Origin: an uncultured Odoribacter sp.
Lineage (GTDB): Bacteria; Bacteroidota; Bacteroidia; Bacteroidales; Marinifilaceae
DNA: 59,747 nucleotides
Direction: 5' to 3'
Assembly: GCA_905193145.1 (NCBI GenBank)
Contig: CAJJNP010000003.1
Location: forward strand, 1 to 59,747
The notes below the pieces were generated by a model that had not been told where the DNA came from, made no database searches, and saw nothing but the letters and a program-made list of their open reading frames with translations. A program made the translations under genes and the position numbers. Shown here piece by piece: positions 8,400-18,969 of the stretch (the stretch's first letter is position 1; every line of letters begins with the position of its first letter).

Positions 8400-10502
8400 T
8401 TAGATTAAATCCACACGTCCGTTAGCTTTTTCCACTACTTCCTTAGCGATATTCTTAGGAACTTCTGCATAGTGAGAGAATTCCATTGAAGAACTAGCAC
8501 GTCCAGAAGACAAAGTACGCAAAACAGTTACATAACCGAATTGTTCTGCCAATGGCACTTTTGCTGTGATAACACGTGCACCGATACGTGAATCCATGCT
8601 TTCTACCTGACCACGACGACGGTTCAAGTCAGCAATGATATCACCCATAAAGTCTTCCGGAGTTACAACTTCCAACTTCATAATCGGCTCCAACAATACC
8701 GGTCTTGCTTTCTGAGCAGCTTCTTTGTAACCAATCTTAGCAGCCATTTCGAAAGACAATGCATCAGAGTCTACCGGGTGGAAAGAACCATCCATCAAAG
8801 TAATCTTCAAAGCTTCCAAAGAATAGCCTGCCAAAACACCGTTCTGCATAGCTTCTTTGAATCCTTTTTCTACAGACGGGATAAATTCCTTCGGAATATT
8901 ACCACCTTTCACTTCATTAACGAATGTCAAGCCCTCTTTGCCTTCTTCTGCCGGCTCCATACGGAAGATAATATCTGCAAACTTACCACGACCACCAGAC
9001 TGTTTCTTAAATACATGACGGTGTTCAACAGCAGCAGTGATAGCTTCTTTGTAAGAAACCTGAGGAGCTCCTTGGTTACATTCTACCTTAAACTCACGAC
9101 GCAAACGGTCGATAATAATATCCAAGTGCAATTCACCCATACCGCTGATAACGGTCTGACCTGAATCTTCATCAGTCTTAACGCGGAATGTCGGGTCTTC
9201 CTCAGCCAATTTAGCCAATGCCATACCCAATTTGTCAGTATCTTTTTGAGTCAACGGCTCAATAGCAATACCAATCACCGGTTCCGGGAAGGTCATACTT
9301 TCCAATACAATTGGTTTTTCCTCAGAACACAAGGTATCTCCAGTACGGATATCTTTAAAACCTACGCAGGCACAGATATCTCCAGCTTCCAATACATCTT
9401 TCGGTTGCTGTTTGTTTGAGTGCATCTGGAACAAGCGAGAAATACGCTCTTTTTTATCTGTACGAGGAACGTAAACATACGAACCTGCTTCGATTTTACC
9501 AGAGTAAATACGAGTATAGCACAGACGTCCAACAAATGGGTCAGTAGCAATCTTAAATGCCAAAGCAGACAGCGGAGCTTCCGGATCAACCGGGAAATGC
9601 ACCTCTTCGCCAGTACGAGGATCTGTACCTTTGCTATTCGGAATATCCAGCGGATTAGGCAAATAAGCAATAACAGCATCCAACAAATTCTGAACACCTT
9701 TATTCTTAAATGAAGAACCGCACATAACCGGACAGAAATCCATAGCAATAACAGCCTTACGGATAACAGCCTTCAAGTCTTCAACTGTGATAGAATCCGG
9801 ATCTTCAAAGAAACGTTCCATCAAAGCTTCATCCTGAACAGCAGCAGCCTCCACCAATTTTTCTCTCCATTCCTGAGCTTCAGCCAACATGTTTTCGGGA
9901 ACTTCTTTTACAGTTGCTTCCATAGCACCATTTTCCCAAACATAAGCCTTCATCTCAACAAGGTCAACAATACCCTGATAAGTTTCCTCTGCACCAATCG
10001 GCAATACCAAAGGAACAGGATTTGCGCCTAATTTTTCTTTAATTTCGCGAACTGCCTTAAAAAAATCTGCACCAGAACGGTCCATCTTATTCACGAAAGC
10101 AATTCTCGGAACACCGTATTTATTAGCCTGACGCCATACAGTCTCAGACTGAGCCTCAACACCACCTACAGCACAGAACAATGCAACAGCACCATCCAAT
10201 ACACGCAAAGAACGCTCTACCTCAACAGTGAAGTCAACGTGTCCCGGGGTGTCAATAATATTGATTTTGTAGTCATGACCCTGATATTTCCAGAAACAAG
10301 TTGTTGCAGCAGAAGTAATGGTAATACCTCTTTCCTGCTCCTGAACCATCCAGTCCATTGTTGCTGAACCATCATGAGTTTCTCCGATTTTATGGTTTAC
10401 ACCTGTAAAATAAAGGATACGCTCGGTCGTTGTGGTCTTACCGGCATCAATGTGAGCCATGATACCGATATTTCTAGTGTAATGTAAATCTCTTTTTGCC
10501 AT
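8400..10502 (-). CDS. fusA: Translation elongation factor G
   Basis: EF-G is the GTPase that translocates tRNA and mRNA after peptide transfer and, with RRF, recycles ribosomes. The 700-residue protein has normal length. The G1 motif [13 protein letters not shown] is near residue 16, G3 is DTPGHVDF and G4 is NKMDRSGAD. Domains II to V follow, including the domain IV region before [17 protein letters not shown]. It sits between rpsG and rpsJ. No tuf gene follows it, unlike the E. coli str operon. Confidence 0.99.
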   Translation of the reverse strand: MAKRDLHYTRNIGIMAHIDAGKTTTTERILYFTGVNHKIGETHDGSATMDWMVQEQERGITITSAATTCFWKYQGHDYKINIIDTPGHVDFTVEVERSLRVLDGAVALFCAVGGVEAQSETVWRQANKYGVPRIAFVNKMDRSGADFFKAVREIKEKLGANPVPLVLPIGAEETYQGIVDLVEMKAYVWENGAMEATVKEVPENMLAEAQEWREKLVEAAAVQDEALMERFFEDPDSITVEDLKAVIRKAVIAMDFCPVMCGSSFKNKGVQNLLDAVIAYLPNPLDIPNSKGTDPRTGEEVHFPVDPEAPLSALAFKIATDPFVGRLCYTRIYSGKIEAGSYVYVPRTDKKERISRLFQMHSNKQQPKDVLEAGDICACVGFKDIRTGDTLCSEEKPIVLESMTFPEPVIGIAIEPLTQKDTDKLGMALAKLAEEDPTFRVKTDEDSGQTVISGMGELHLDIIIDRLRREFKVECNQGAPQVSYKEAITAAVEHRHVFKKQSGGRGKFADIIFRMEPAEEGKEGLTFVNEVKGGNIPKEFIPSVEKGFKEAMQNGVLAGYSLEALKITLMDGSFHPVDSDALSFEMAAKIGYKEAAQKARPVLLEPIMKLEVVTPEDFMGDIIADLNRRRGQVESMDSRIGARVITAKVPLAEQFGYVTVLRTLSSGRASSSMEFSHYAEVPKNIAKEVVEKANGRVDLI

Positions 10503-10525
10503 TGGTCGTTTCTACTCCTTCTATA

Positions 10526-11005
10526 TTAAAATCTGAAATGTGCAAATGCCCGGTTAGCCTCAGCCATACGGTGAGTATCTTCTTTCTTCTTGAAAGCAGC
10601 ACCCTCTTCCTTGTAAGCAGCCATAATTTCAGCAGAAAGTTTTTCAGCCATGCTGTGTCCGCTTCTCTTGCGGGAGTAAAGAATCATATTTTTTACAGAA
10701 ATTGCTCTTTTACGAGCCGGATTGATTTCGGTCGGCACCTGGAAAGTAGCACCACCAACGCGGCGACTTTTCACCTCCACCTGCGGAGTAATATTTTCCA
10801 ATGCTTGCTTCCAGATTTCCAGAGCAGATTTCTCTTCTTTTTTAGCCATTTTTTCTTCAACGATATCCAGTGCGTCATAAAAGATTTTGAACGCAACAGT
10901 CTTTTTACCGTCCACCATCAGGTCATTAACAAACCTCGTCACCAGTACATCATTGAATTTTGGATCCGGTAACAGGACTCTCTTCTTTGGTTTTGTTTTT
11001 CTCAT
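10526..11005 (-). CDS. rpsG: 30S ribosomal protein S7
   Basis: S7 nucleates assembly of the small-subunit head and contacts E-site tRNA. The 159-residue protein starts [17 protein letters not shown] and contains the conserved [14 protein letters not shown] segment ([13 protein letters not shown]) and the C-terminal motif [11 protein letters not shown]. It follows rpsL after 126 bp and precedes fusA by 23 bp. Confidence 0.98.
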   Translation of the reverse strand: MRKTKPKKRVLLPDPKFNDVLVTRFVNDLMVDGKKTVAFKIFYDALDIVEEKMAKKEEKSALEIWKQALENITPQVEVKSRRVGGATFQVPTEINPARKRAISVKNMILYSRKRSGHSMAEKLSAEIMAAYKEEGAAFKKKEDTHRMAEANRAFAHFRF

Positions 11006-11131
11006 CTCTTTTCGTTTACGAATTTGTTCGTCAAGCTGCCCTCATTCTCGGTCTTCAGCGGTTTCACAACCATTTACTCAACTGTTTTTCGGGAACGCTT
11101 CATAAACACAATTCCTGTTAATCACTAATTT

Positions 11132-11545
11132 TTACTTTTTCTTGCCTTTAGCAGGTGCAGCAGCTGCCTGACCCGGCTTCGGTCTCTTAGCTCCGTACTT
11201 AGAACGACCCTGACAACGTCCTGCAACTCCGGCAGCATCCAAGGTACCACGAACCAAGTGATAACGTACACCCGGAAGGTCCTTTACACGTCCACCACGG
11301 ATCAACACAATTGAGTGCTCCTGCAGGTTGTGACCTTCTCCCGGAATATAAGCATTCACTTCTTTACCGTTTGTCAATCTAACACGGGCAACCTTTCTCA
11401 TTGCTGAGTTCGGTTTTTTCGGAGTTGTTGTGTAAACACGTACACATACTCCTCTTCTCTGCGGACAAGAATCCAAAGCAGGCGCTTTACTCTTATCCTC
11501 GATCTTTACTCTTCCTTTTCTTACTAACTGTTGAATAGTAGGCAT
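11132..11545 (-). CDS. rpsL: 30S ribosomal protein S12
   Basis: S12 is a decoding-centre protein. The 137-residue sequence has the two loops where streptomycin resistance arises, [12 protein letters not shown] and [12 protein letters not shown], both with the wild-type lysines. The tail is Ala/Lys-rich ([12 protein letters not shown]). It is the first gene of the translation cluster, about 50 bases downstream of a well-matched promoter. Confidence 0.98.
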   Translation of the reverse strand: MPTIQQLVRKGRVKIEDKSKAPALDSCPQRRGVCVRVYTTTPKKPNSAMRKVARVRLTNGKEVNAYIPGEGHNLQEHSIVLIRGGRVKDLPGVRYHLVRGTLDAAGVAGRCQGRSKYGAKRPKPGQAAAAPAKGKKK

Positions 11546-11594
11546 TACAAGTACTCTTTTAAAATTTAATTATACTTTTCTCCAAAATGGAGTG

Positions 11595-11626
11595 CAAATG
11601 TACATACTATTTTTATCCTCACCAAA
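11595..11626 (-). promoter_or_regulatory. Promoter of the rpsL-led ribosomal cluster
   Basis: TTTG (11626-11623) and TACATTTG (11602-11595) on the minus strand match both boxes of the Bacteroidetes housekeeping promoter with a 20-base spacer. Transcription would start near 11588, about 43 bases upstream of the rpsL ATG. It lies just beyond the terminator of the preceding gene. Confidence 0.75.
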
Positions 11627-11644
11627 TTTTCTCATTACTTTTTC

Positions 11645-11686
11645 ATCAAAAAAGTAAGAGATTCAGAAAGTTACTCCTGAATCTCT
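11645..11686 (-). terminator. Intrinsic terminator after the tricorn-like protease
   Basis: AGAGATTCAG (11657-11666) and CTGAATCTCT (11677-11686) make a perfect 10-bp stem with a 10-base loop. Read on the minus strand it is followed by TACTTTTTTG. It lies 24 bases after the protease stop codon and separates it from the rpsL promoter. Confidence 0.8.
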
Positions 11687-11709
11687 CACTTTATACAAAT
11701 TTTATCTTA

Positions 11710-14700
11710 TCACCATTCCTTGGGTTTTGCATCAATTTCCTTCAGCAGTTGCTCCACTGCTTTTTCCAATTGCTGGTCACGTCCGGCTGTCACCTGATCA
11801 TAATCATTCCGCACTTTAAAATCAGGCTCCAGCTGAGTATTTTCCAAATAATTGCCTTCTTTTGTCCGGTATCCAATCACTGGTATACCAAAATACATGG
11901 AAGGATCCTGCAACGTTTCCCAATTAACAGAACTCATCGTTCCCGGCACAGGCATACCGACCAAGGAACCCAACCCTCTTGTTTTATATACCCAGGGAGT
12001 GCCGTGAGCATTGGAATAATTTGCCTCACAAATCAGCATGATAGATGGCTTATTATATCGTCTGGAAGGCATCTCACAAGCTACCACGCCTCTAACAACC
12101 TGCTCCAAATACTTCTTGCCACTAAACAATATTTCAATATCCTCATGCAAACGCCCTCCGCCATTGTTACGCGTATCAATCACAATTCCTTCTTTTAAAT
12201 TATATTTTCCCAATATATCTGCATACACATCCCGGTAACTTTCATCATCCATGCTGGCAATATGCACATAGCCCAATCTTCCTTTTGACAGTCTTTCCAC
12301 CTCTGCTGCACGACTTTTTATCCAACGTTTATACAACAAACTGTTCTGTTGTCCGGCAGAAATAGGTTTCACCACCTCTTCCCAACGCTCTTTTGTCTGA
12401 GGATTATAGAAAGACACCAATACAGAGGTATTTGCCTTACCGTTTATCAATGGATAATAATCCTCTCCTGCCTTTACGGCCTCTCCGTTAAATTTTTCTA
12501 TGACAGACCCTGCTTTTACCTTTGTAAAGCTGTTATCAAAGGGACCAAACTCAAGAACCTCATCGATTTTCAAACCATCCCCCTTATAATTCCAATCAAA
12601 CAACAAGCCAAATTCAGGAGTTGCTTTTTCTGCGCCACGCCCTCTATATCCAGCCCCTGTATGCGAAACATTCAATTCTCCCAATACCTCGCTCAATAAT
12701 TCAGTAAAGTCATAATTATTATTAATGTGCTTCAAGAACGGTTCGTATGCCTTTTTCAAATCTTTCAGATCCACACCATGATAATCTGTTCGATAGAACC
12801 GTTTTTCCTGCTGCGTAAACACATGATCAAACATATACTTGCGCTCAGCCGCTTTATCTAATTCCATTTGCAGATTAACCGCAAGAGAAGTCATATTATT
12901 TCCTGCCAAAGACATTTTAGAAGGTCTACTTCCCAAAACAAAAAGCGTTTTGCCCTGCTTATCCAACATCAAAAAAGAATAAGGATTATTCAATTTTTTC
13001 AGCATATTGACACTTCCGGTTCTTGTATCCTTCTTCCAAAGGTCATAACCTCCCTCAAAAGCAGACAAGAAATAAAGAGATTCACCATCTTCAGTCAAAA
13101 CAGCAGAAGCAATTTTAGACGACATCGGGGTTAAACGAACAATACGCTCAGACAATCTTTCAAGGTCTATCACCACTGACTTCTCGGCATCCTTGGACTC
13201 CTTATTCTTTTCCTTACCTTTCTTATCACCTTCAGCCTCTTTCTTCTCCATTTCAGCTTTCAGTTTCTCCTCTTCTTTCATTAAATCCAGCTCCTCCTTT
13301 GTCATCAGGAAACGATCCATTGTTTCTTGGTTCATAAAGGCAATATATACATCATTCTGACTACCCCAAGATGCATGCGAACGCATACCCAACCTATCAG
13401 AAACGAACAATATAGCATTACCTCCCATCACCCACTGCGGTGACAAATCAAAATATGCACTGTTTGTCACATTATAGATTTTTCCTCCTTCTTTAGCTGA
13501 CACAACACCGACATCGCTATACGGATCCCGTCTATTAGTAATCAACGTCAATGTAAACCAATTTCCATCAGGAGACCACTGATATTCAAATCCGGAGTCA
13601 TTGGTTCCATAATATTGAGAGCCGTCAGTAATCTGTCTTACCTTATTTGTTTTAAGATTTAATACCTTCAGGACCTTTCTCCCTTCAATAAAAGCCAACT
13701 CCTTGCCATCCGGAGAAAATGACGGAGCGATTCGTTCTACACCATCCTTAAACAACGGTTCTTCATTTATCAAAGTTGCATGAGAAAAATCAACATCCTC
13801 TTTTCTTGTCCGTGTAGCCTTATACAAATTCCACACTCCGGTTCTGCAACTTGCATAAACGATAGTCTTTCCATTCGGAGATATCGTTATTCCCTGCTCA
13901 GCTTCCGGAGTATGAGACACTTGTTTTGACGTACCATATTTACCGGAAACCACAAACACCTCACCACGACTGATTACGGCTATATCATCCCCGGCATCCG
14001 GCATAGCAAACTCAGACGCACCCCGCAAAGCCATTGTTTGAACTTGATCATCTTCTGTATCATTCAATACCTCAACAGCCACCTTCTGAGGCTTTTGACC
14101 CGGGATCAAAGTATAGATTTCTCCCTGCCAACCAAAACAAAGTTTTCCATCATTCGCCTGTGTCAAAAATCTCACAGGATGTTTTTTAAAGGAAGTTAAT
14201 GCAACAGCTTCATCAGCCGACTGTACATCCCCTTTATACACATTAAACGACCCGCCATCACGTTCGCTCAGAAATACCATTTTACCGTCCGGTGCATACA
14301 AAGGGCTTCTGTCCTCCCCGACATTCGTAGTCACTTGCTCATGCTTTCCAGTCGCTGCATTGTAATAAAAAATATTTCTCGCAACAGAAGACACATGATG
14401 CTTTCTCCATTCATTTTCTCCACCGGTTTGGTTTTCATACAAAAATGACTGACCATCCTTATCAAAACAGAGATGAGCTACCGGAGCTGCAACCACCAGT
14501 TCCGGACGTCCGCCATTTACCGGAATTCTATACAACTCTGTAATCCACCCTCCAGGGAACATTACACTACTCGCAGGATCCTGCATCAACGCCGAATAAT
14601 AAATAAACTTATCATCTTTTGAAAAAGCCAACACATTTTCCCGCGCAGAATGCGTAGTCACTCTTTTTGCCACACCACCTGCTGCTGGAACAACAAAAAT

Positions 14701-14961
14701 ATCCCGACCGCCATTTCTATCAGAAACGAATGCAATTGTTTTTCCATCATTCGACCACACCGGCGATGATTCAAAGCTCTCCTCCGTTGTCAGTCGCTGC
14801 GCCATACCGCCATCACTATTCACAACATAAACATCCCCTTTATACGCAAAGGCTATCTTACTACCATCTGGAGAAATTGCACAATAACGCATCCACAGAG
14901 GCTCTGCTCCTGCAAACAATGCGCCCCCCAGTAAACAAAACAATAATAAAATCTTCTTCAT
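11710..14961 (-). CDS. Secreted tricorn-like serine protease (S41 family)
   Basis: The 1083-residue protein has a signal peptide (MKKILLLFCLLGGALFAGAEP), then beta-propeller repeats of the TolB/WD40-like type (ISPDGSKIAFA, WSNDGKTIAFVSDRNGG, YAPDGKMVFLSERDGG and others) through about residue 700. A C-terminal module with a PDZ domain and an S41 peptidase fold follows. The histidine in YHGVDL (near 728) and the serine in YSNAHG (near 983) correspond to the conserved tricorn catalytic positions, by family knowledge. It probably trims peptides in the periplasm. A Lys/Glu-rich stretch near residues 550-590 is unusual. It lies downstream of a transposase remnant whose promoter may drive it. Confidence 0.9.
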   Translation of the reverse strand: MKKILLLFCLLGGALFAGAEPLWMRYCAISPDGSKIAFAYKGDVYVVNSDGGMAQRLTTEESFESSPVWSNDGKTIAFVSDRNGGRDIFVVPAAGGVAKRVTTHSARENVLAFSKDDKFIYYSALMQDPASSVMFPGGWITELYRIPVNGGRPELVVAAPVAHLCFDKDGQSFLYENQTGGENEWRKHHVSSVARNIFYYNAATGKHEQVTTNVGEDRSPLYAPDGKMVFLSERDGGSFNVYKGDVQSADEAVALTSFKKHPVRFLTQANDGKLCFGWQGEIYTLIPGQKPQKVAVEVLNDTEDDQVQTMALRGASEFAMPDAGDDIAVISRGEVFVVSGKYGTSKQVSHTPEAEQGITISPNGKTIVYASCRTGVWNLYKATRTRKEDVDFSHATLINEEPLFKDGVERIAPSFSPDGKELAFIEGRKVLKVLNLKTNKVRQITDGSQYYGTNDSGFEYQWSPDGNWFTLTLITNRRDPYSDVGVVSAKEGGKIYNVTNSAYFDLSPQWVMGGNAILFVSDRLGMRSHASWGSQNDVYIAFMNQETMDRFLMTKEELDLMKEEEKLKAEMEKKEAEGDKKGKEKNKESKDAEKSVVIDLERLSERIVRLTPMSSKIASAVLTEDGESLYFLSAFEGGYDLWKKDTRTGSVNMLKKLNNPYSFLMLDKQGKTLFVLGSRPSKMSLAGNNMTSLAVNLQMELDKAAERKYMFDHVFTQQEKRFYRTDYHGVDLKDLKKAYEPFLKHINNNYDFTELLSEVLGELNVSHTGAGYRGRGAEKATPEFGLLFDWNYKGDGLKIDEVLEFGPFDNSFTKVKAGSVIEKFNGEAVKAGEDYYPLINGKANTSVLVSFYNPQTKERWEEVVKPISAGQQNSLLYKRWIKSRAAEVERLSKGRLGYVHIASMDDESYRDVYADILGKYNLKEGIVIDTRNNGGGRLHEDIEILFSGKKYLEQVVRGVVACEMPSRRYNKPSIMLICEANYSNAHGTPWVYKTRGLGSLVGMPVPGTMSSVNWETLQDPSMYFGIPVIGYRTKEGNYLENTQLEPDFKVRNDYDQVTAGRDQQLEKAVEQLLKEIDAKPKEW

Positions 14962-15004
14962 AAATTACACACTATTAACTCAAATCATAAACTGATAATT
15001 TCAC

Positions 15005-15238
15005 TCACCCTTCTGACCCCTGCTCGTTTTCACAATATACGTCAAAAACCGCTCGACGGTCTAATTCCGAGTTTCCCAAATGCTCCGTATTCAAATAACT
15101 CAAATCCTTAATTACCTCTTTTCCGGCAAAAAGACTGTTCACAAAACTTATCAGCAAGTCCTTATGCATCTCCGTTCCGAAAAGCATCTTAAAACCAAAA
15201 TCCGTATAGGGATTTACATACCTGTCTGCTAACATCAT
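15005..15238 (-). pseudogene. Truncated PD-(D/E)XK nuclease-family transposase (Rpn-like)
   Basis: The 77 residues match the N-terminal part of the PD-(D/E)XK transposase/Rpn-like family (NPYTDFGFKMLFG, YLNTEHLG, RRAVFDVYCENEQG), which is normally close to 300 residues. The frame ends just where the active-site part (usually a FIVEMQ-like strand) should continue; after ENEQG it reads SEG and stops. No matching remainder is seen before the protease gene 43 bp downstream. The rest appears deleted, so nuclease activity is unlikely. Confidence 0.75.
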
Positions 15239-15268
15239 ACTAAGGTATTATTAATCTTACGATTATCA

Positions 15269-15298
15269 CAAAGATATGCATTCCCCTTAGAAACTCAA
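15269..15298 (-). promoter_or_regulatory. Candidate promoter upstream of the transposase remnant and protease
   Basis: On the minus strand TTTG (15298-15295) precedes TATCTTTG (15276-15269) by 18 bases, a full match to the Bacteroidetes consensus. Predicted start near 15262, about 24 bases before the remnant's ATG. No other promoter is evident before the protease gene, so this may drive it. The rest of 15239-15502 holds only the terminator of the next operon and no gene that can be supported. Confidence 0.55.
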
Positions 15299-15471
15299 AC
15301 TATTTTACTCCGAAAGTTGCAATGAATGATACACATACCATATACCATAATCATATAACGGCATGACTTTGAAGAAGCCTATAGCCTTGGATAACAAAAC
15401 AACGGAACACCCCACAGCCACAATAACAAAAGAAAGAAAAGAAATCAAACGATTATTTACTGATAATAGAA

Positions 15472-15493
15472 AAGAGGGTTAAATAACCCTCTT
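15472..15493 (-). terminator. Terminator of uptake locus 1
   Basis: AAGAGGGTT (15472-15480) and AACCCTCTT (15485-15493) form a perfect nine-bp stem with an AAAT loop, nine bases after the stop of the TlpA-like gene. On the minus strand a short T-rich tract (TTTTCTATTAT) overlaps and follows the stem. Confidence 0.75.
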
Positions 15494-15502
15494 ACACCTT
15501 CT

Positions 15503-16639
15503 TTATTGTTCCATAAATTTCCGTGGAACTTCCACTAATTCTTCATGACGTATTTCTTTTGCCAAAATTTTCCCATCAGGTCCAACTAGAACAATATGTG
15601 GAATTGCTTTTATGCAATATGTATCCATCACTTTACTTCCACGTGGTACTAACAATTGATTCCAGCGACTATTATCATCAGCTATTGCCTTGAGCCATAA
15701 TTCTTGTTTAGCATCATTAGATACCCCCAATATCGTAAAATTTTTATCTTGAAACGCAACCAATGCTCTTTGTAACCAAGGAGACTCTTTACGACACCAA
15801 TGGCAATAAGAATTCCAAAAATCAACAATTACATATTTCCCTCTGAAATCACTTAATTTTATTGGATGTCCCAGCGTATCTATTCCCACAATTTCTGGGG
15901 CGACAGCTCCAACAGCACATCCTGCATACAAGGCCAACCGTTTATCTATTTTATCTTTATATGCAGAAAATAAAGCTTGCTGTCCAAATGATTTCAAAAA
16001 ATTTCGTTCCACATCCACATCATCTAATGTCTTAAACGTTTTACGCATAAAAACTTTATTATAATAAAGATAAATTCCAAAAACATCCTCTTTATGTTCA
16101 TTTATCCAACGTTCATCTAATTGCTTTTCGGCCTGTTCTGCTTTACGATAATAAGGCATTGAGATAGTCTTTATACGACTCATTTCCCTAGTATCGTTTA
16201 TGCTTCTTGCTGCATAAAACAATGAATCCAAAGAATCAATTGCTTGTTGATTACGGATATCATATTTCTCTTTCATATAAGTCAAATAGTAATCATTCCA
16301 AACAGAACCTTTTACATCCCAAACAATACGACCATCTTTTATAGCATTAAATTTAACAGAAGTCGTTCCATCTCCGGTAAAAATCAAACCACCTTCTTGA
16401 TTGTTAAAACCCAAAAAGAACAATTGAGGTTTAATACTATCTAATACAAAAGAAAACTTACCAGAATTAATTTCTGAAGAATCTATCGTTCGATAAACAC
16501 CATATAGTTCGTTAACTACTTCCTTCAGGTAAATTCTATCTGACAAATTACCGCCAATCTCGCCTTCAATTTTCATTTGATTTGTTTGGCAGGCTCCTAA
16601 CAAAAGAGCCATGCCAACCATTATACCCTGTAATTTCAT
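15503..16639 (-). CDS. TlpA-type thioredoxin lipoprotein with DUF4369-like N-terminus
   Basis: The predicted 378-residue protein starts at the ATG at 16639, which gives a clean lipoprotein signal (LLLGACQ, Cys17); the longer frame begins at a TTG inside the upstream gene. Residues about 20-120 resemble DUF4369, a beta-rich domain often joined to thioredoxins. The C-terminal AhpC/TSA-Redoxin domain has the active site CHWC at 279-282 and a cis-proline segment IPH near 347. It is probably a periplasmic thiol oxidoreductase. It is the last gene of locus 1, four bases after the PKD-like gene. Confidence 0.88.
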   Translation of the reverse strand: MKLQGIMVGMALLLGACQTNQMKIEGEIGGNLSDRIYLKEVVNELYGVYRTIDSSEINSGKFSFVLDSIKPQLFFLGFNNQEGGLIFTGDGTTSVKFNAIKDGRIVWDVKGSVWNDYYLTYMKEKYDIRNQQAIDSLDSLFYAARSINDTREMSRIKTISMPYYRKAEQAEKQLDERWINEHKEDVFGIYLYYNKVFMRKTFKTLDDVDVERNFLKSFGQQALFSAYKDKIDKRLALYAGCAVGAVAPEIVGIDTLGHPIKLSDFRGKYVIVDFWNSYCHWCRKESPWLQRALVAFQDKNFTILGVSNDAKQELWLKAIADDNSRWNQLLVPRGSKVMDTYCIKAIPHIVLVGPDGKILAKEIRHEELVEVPRKFMEQ

Positions 16640-16643
16640 TGCA

Positions 16644-18212
16644 CTAATTTTCTTTTTCCAATGTAGCAATTACTTCATCACAAAATCCTGTTTTAGAGTA
16701 TAACCACTCAGCGGTTAATCCTCCAATACTACTCAAACGATATACAGCAATTCCACCTTGCTTACCAGATAGACTATGGTCCTTTATTCCAAGTGTCATT
16801 TGGAGCATTGCACCACCATTACCCGATACTTCATTACACTCTAAATGGTCGATAGCATAATTTTTATCAGCACCTTTAATTATTACATCTTCAACCAAAC
16901 TTTGAACATTGAATGCATACACATTATCGTTACTAATATAAAAGAATACATCAGACAAACCTTTAAAAATAGCACGGAAACGCCCACTGTTTTCTACAAT
17001 AAATTTATTACCTGCCCTAAAAGATTTAGCTGCATACAAACCGGGATACTTGCTCTTTTCTAAAACAGTCTTGGAAATCGAAGTGAATGTTTTAGGATTC
17101 AAAAAACTGAATTTGCATCTCAATAAAACAAACTCTCCTGTATTTGTATTTTTCATTAAGAAATACATATCGTCCAATTTGCTTCCAACACATCCAGTTG
17201 TAACCAACTCCATTCCTTTTCCTACATTATTAGGATCAAACACAGAAAAATCATTTTGTTGCTCTTTTATTTCGCTGAAATAACCTCCACTAAAATTTCC
17301 CATAAAACGACCGTTCACATTATCATAAAGCATCGGAGTCCCTCCATTTAACCACGATGAACCTGTTGGACGAGCTGCAAATTCCGCTGCATAATAATTA
17401 TAAGGCGGCTTCAAAAATACAAATTCAGGAGCCCATAAAGGATCTCCCCAAAATTGTCGAGAATACACTTTACCATTAACAATCATACATTCATAAGAAT
17501 TTCCATTATATACAGCCGTGACTACCAAATCCCCTTCAAAATCGTCAGTTATCATAAAATTATCCCGCACATAACTCTTACGTACCAAAGCATCAGTATT
17601 TAATGAAACTCCTCCTGTCTGGTCATCACACGTTACGATGATGCTTTTAAACTCTGCATTATAAGCAAATTCTTTAGTCTGTAATAATCTCTTTGATTTT
17701 TCACCTAACTTCTCATTATGATTGGCAATTGAATAAATATTCTCATAAAATGTAAAACCATCTTTCTTCAACATTGCCAAATCGCATGCTCCGTCATTAC
17801 GATAAAGAATCAATGTGCCACCGGCATACTTACCTATTGTTTTAAACTTACTAACCATAGAAGTATAAATTCCAGTCGTATTATCTATAACCTTAAAAAC
17901 CAATGTTGTTTCAACACCAGGAATCACGTCTCCTATTACGACATCCAAATCTTTCTCAAATGAAAGTGTATCAGCAACAACCTGTTCACTATTATATTTA
18001 TACCACACATATGATAAATCCGAAGCATCACCGAATTTGGTAGTAATTGTAGTTGGTATAGTCAAATGGCTTCCTACTTCTATTTCATAATAATCCTCTA
18101 TACCTTCAATCGTAATTTCATCAATCTCTATTCCTCCATAATGAGACTCTCTTTCGGAGCATCCCAACGGGAGCAACAATAACAACAACCAAATATATTT
18201 TATCATTTTCAT
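16644..18212 (-). CDS. PKD-like family lipoprotein
   Basis: The protein begins MKMIKYIWLLLLLLPLGCSE, a lipoprotein signal with Cys at the LPLGC box; the TTG two codons upstream is a less likely start. Residues about 25-130 form an Ig/PKD-like beta domain (ISYVWYKYNSEQVV-like region), followed by a large beta-rich part without a motif I can assign to an enzyme. Such proteins occur next to SusC/SusD and DUF4843 genes in Bacteroidetes and are thought to be surface or periplasmic binding partners. The role here is inferred from position. Confidence 0.75.
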   Translation of the reverse strand: MKMIKYIWLLLLLLPLGCSERESHYGGIEIDEITIEGIEDYYEIEVGSHLTIPTTITTKFGDASDLSYVWYKYNSEQVVADTLSFEKDLDVVIGDVIPGVETTLVFKVIDNTTGIYTSMVSKFKTIGKYAGGTLILYRNDGACDLAMLKKDGFTFYENIYSIANHNEKLGEKSKRLLQTKEFAYNAEFKSIIVTCDDQTGGVSLNTDALVRKSYVRDNFMITDDFEGDLVVTAVYNGNSYECMIVNGKVYSRQFWGDPLWAPEFVFLKPPYNYYAAEFAARPTGSSWLNGGTPMLYDNVNGRFMGNFSGGYFSEIKEQQNDFSVFDPNNVGKGMELVTTGCVGSKLDDMYFLMKNTNTGEFVLLRCKFSFLNPKTFTSISKTVLEKSKYPGLYAAKSFRAGNKFIVENSGRFRAIFKGLSDVFFYISNDNVYAFNVQSLVEDVIIKGADKNYAIDHLECNEVSGNGGAMLQMTLGIKDHSLSGKQGGIAVYRLSSIGGLTAEWLYSKTGFCDEVIATLEKEN

Positions 18213-18242
18213 AATCAATTGTTTATATTTAACATTATTATT

Positions 18243-18965
18243 TTAGGGGACTTGCCATGCTCCTATTATTTTACCGTTCTCATCCCTTATTTCTGTCTCA
18301 GTAACCATTTTATACAATTTACGGGCATATGGAGTATAGTAGGCAGCCTCATTCATAATTCCGTATTTTCCACCATAACTTCCATAATTTCCATCCCAAA
18401 AATCATGTCCAGTCATTTCAATTATCATCTTGTGTTTAGTTTGAGAATACTCTCCAAACAACATTTCAAAGCCTGTCATATCTTTACCTTCCGGCTTTTT
18501 CAGCATATCCCCTATTTGTATTCGAATTACAGACCGCTCCTCATAGGCCACCCCTACTTCACCTGTAGGCACCAAACGCAAAACCAATGTCACTATTGTC
18601 TGTTTAATCGATTCGTCCCCTTTCAATAAAGTAATTGGCATCTGATATGAAAATTCACCTGCAGGAAATTCATAATATGCAGGCAACGCTTTATAATGCA
18701 CTCCCTCTTTAGCCGTTGTCACTTCAGGTACCACTTCCACCTTAAACTTTTTAGTTTCGGTCAGGACATGTCCCATTAAACTGATATCAACTGTAGCGAT
18801 TGATTCATCCTCTGCTGCCAACAAAGAAACAAACATACTGTCTCTCGTTTCTGTTACCAATGTATAATATATATCATGTCGGTCTTCAGAATATATTAGT
18901 CGATCATTTTCGCTACATGCAAACAACATCAACATGATAAATAATAAAAATAATAGTGTCTTCAT
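18243..18965 (-). CDS. DUF4843 domain lipoprotein
   Basis: A 240-residue protein with lipoprotein signal (LLFIMLMLFACSEND). It shows the DUF4843 features: a beta-sandwich region (TAKEGVHYKALPAYYEFPAGEF) and a conserved C-terminal part where the protein describes its own operon relatives (FEMLFGEYSQTKHKMI). DUF4843 proteins accompany SusCD pairs together with PKD-like lipoproteins. It starts four bases after the SusD stop. Molecular function is unknown. Confidence 0.82.
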   Translation of the reverse strand: MKTLLFLLFIMLMLFACSENDRLIYSEDRHDIYYTLVTETRDSMFVSLLAAEDESIATVDISLMGHVLTETKKFKVEVVPEVTTAKEGVHYKALPAYYEFPAGEFSYQMPITLLKGDESIKQTIVTLVLRLVPTGEVGVAYEERSVIRIQIGDMLKKPEGKDMTGFEMLFGEYSQTKHKMIIEMTGHDFWDGNYGSYGGKYGIMNEAAYYTPYARKLYKMVTETEIRDENGKIIGAWQVP

Positions 18966-18969
18966 AACA

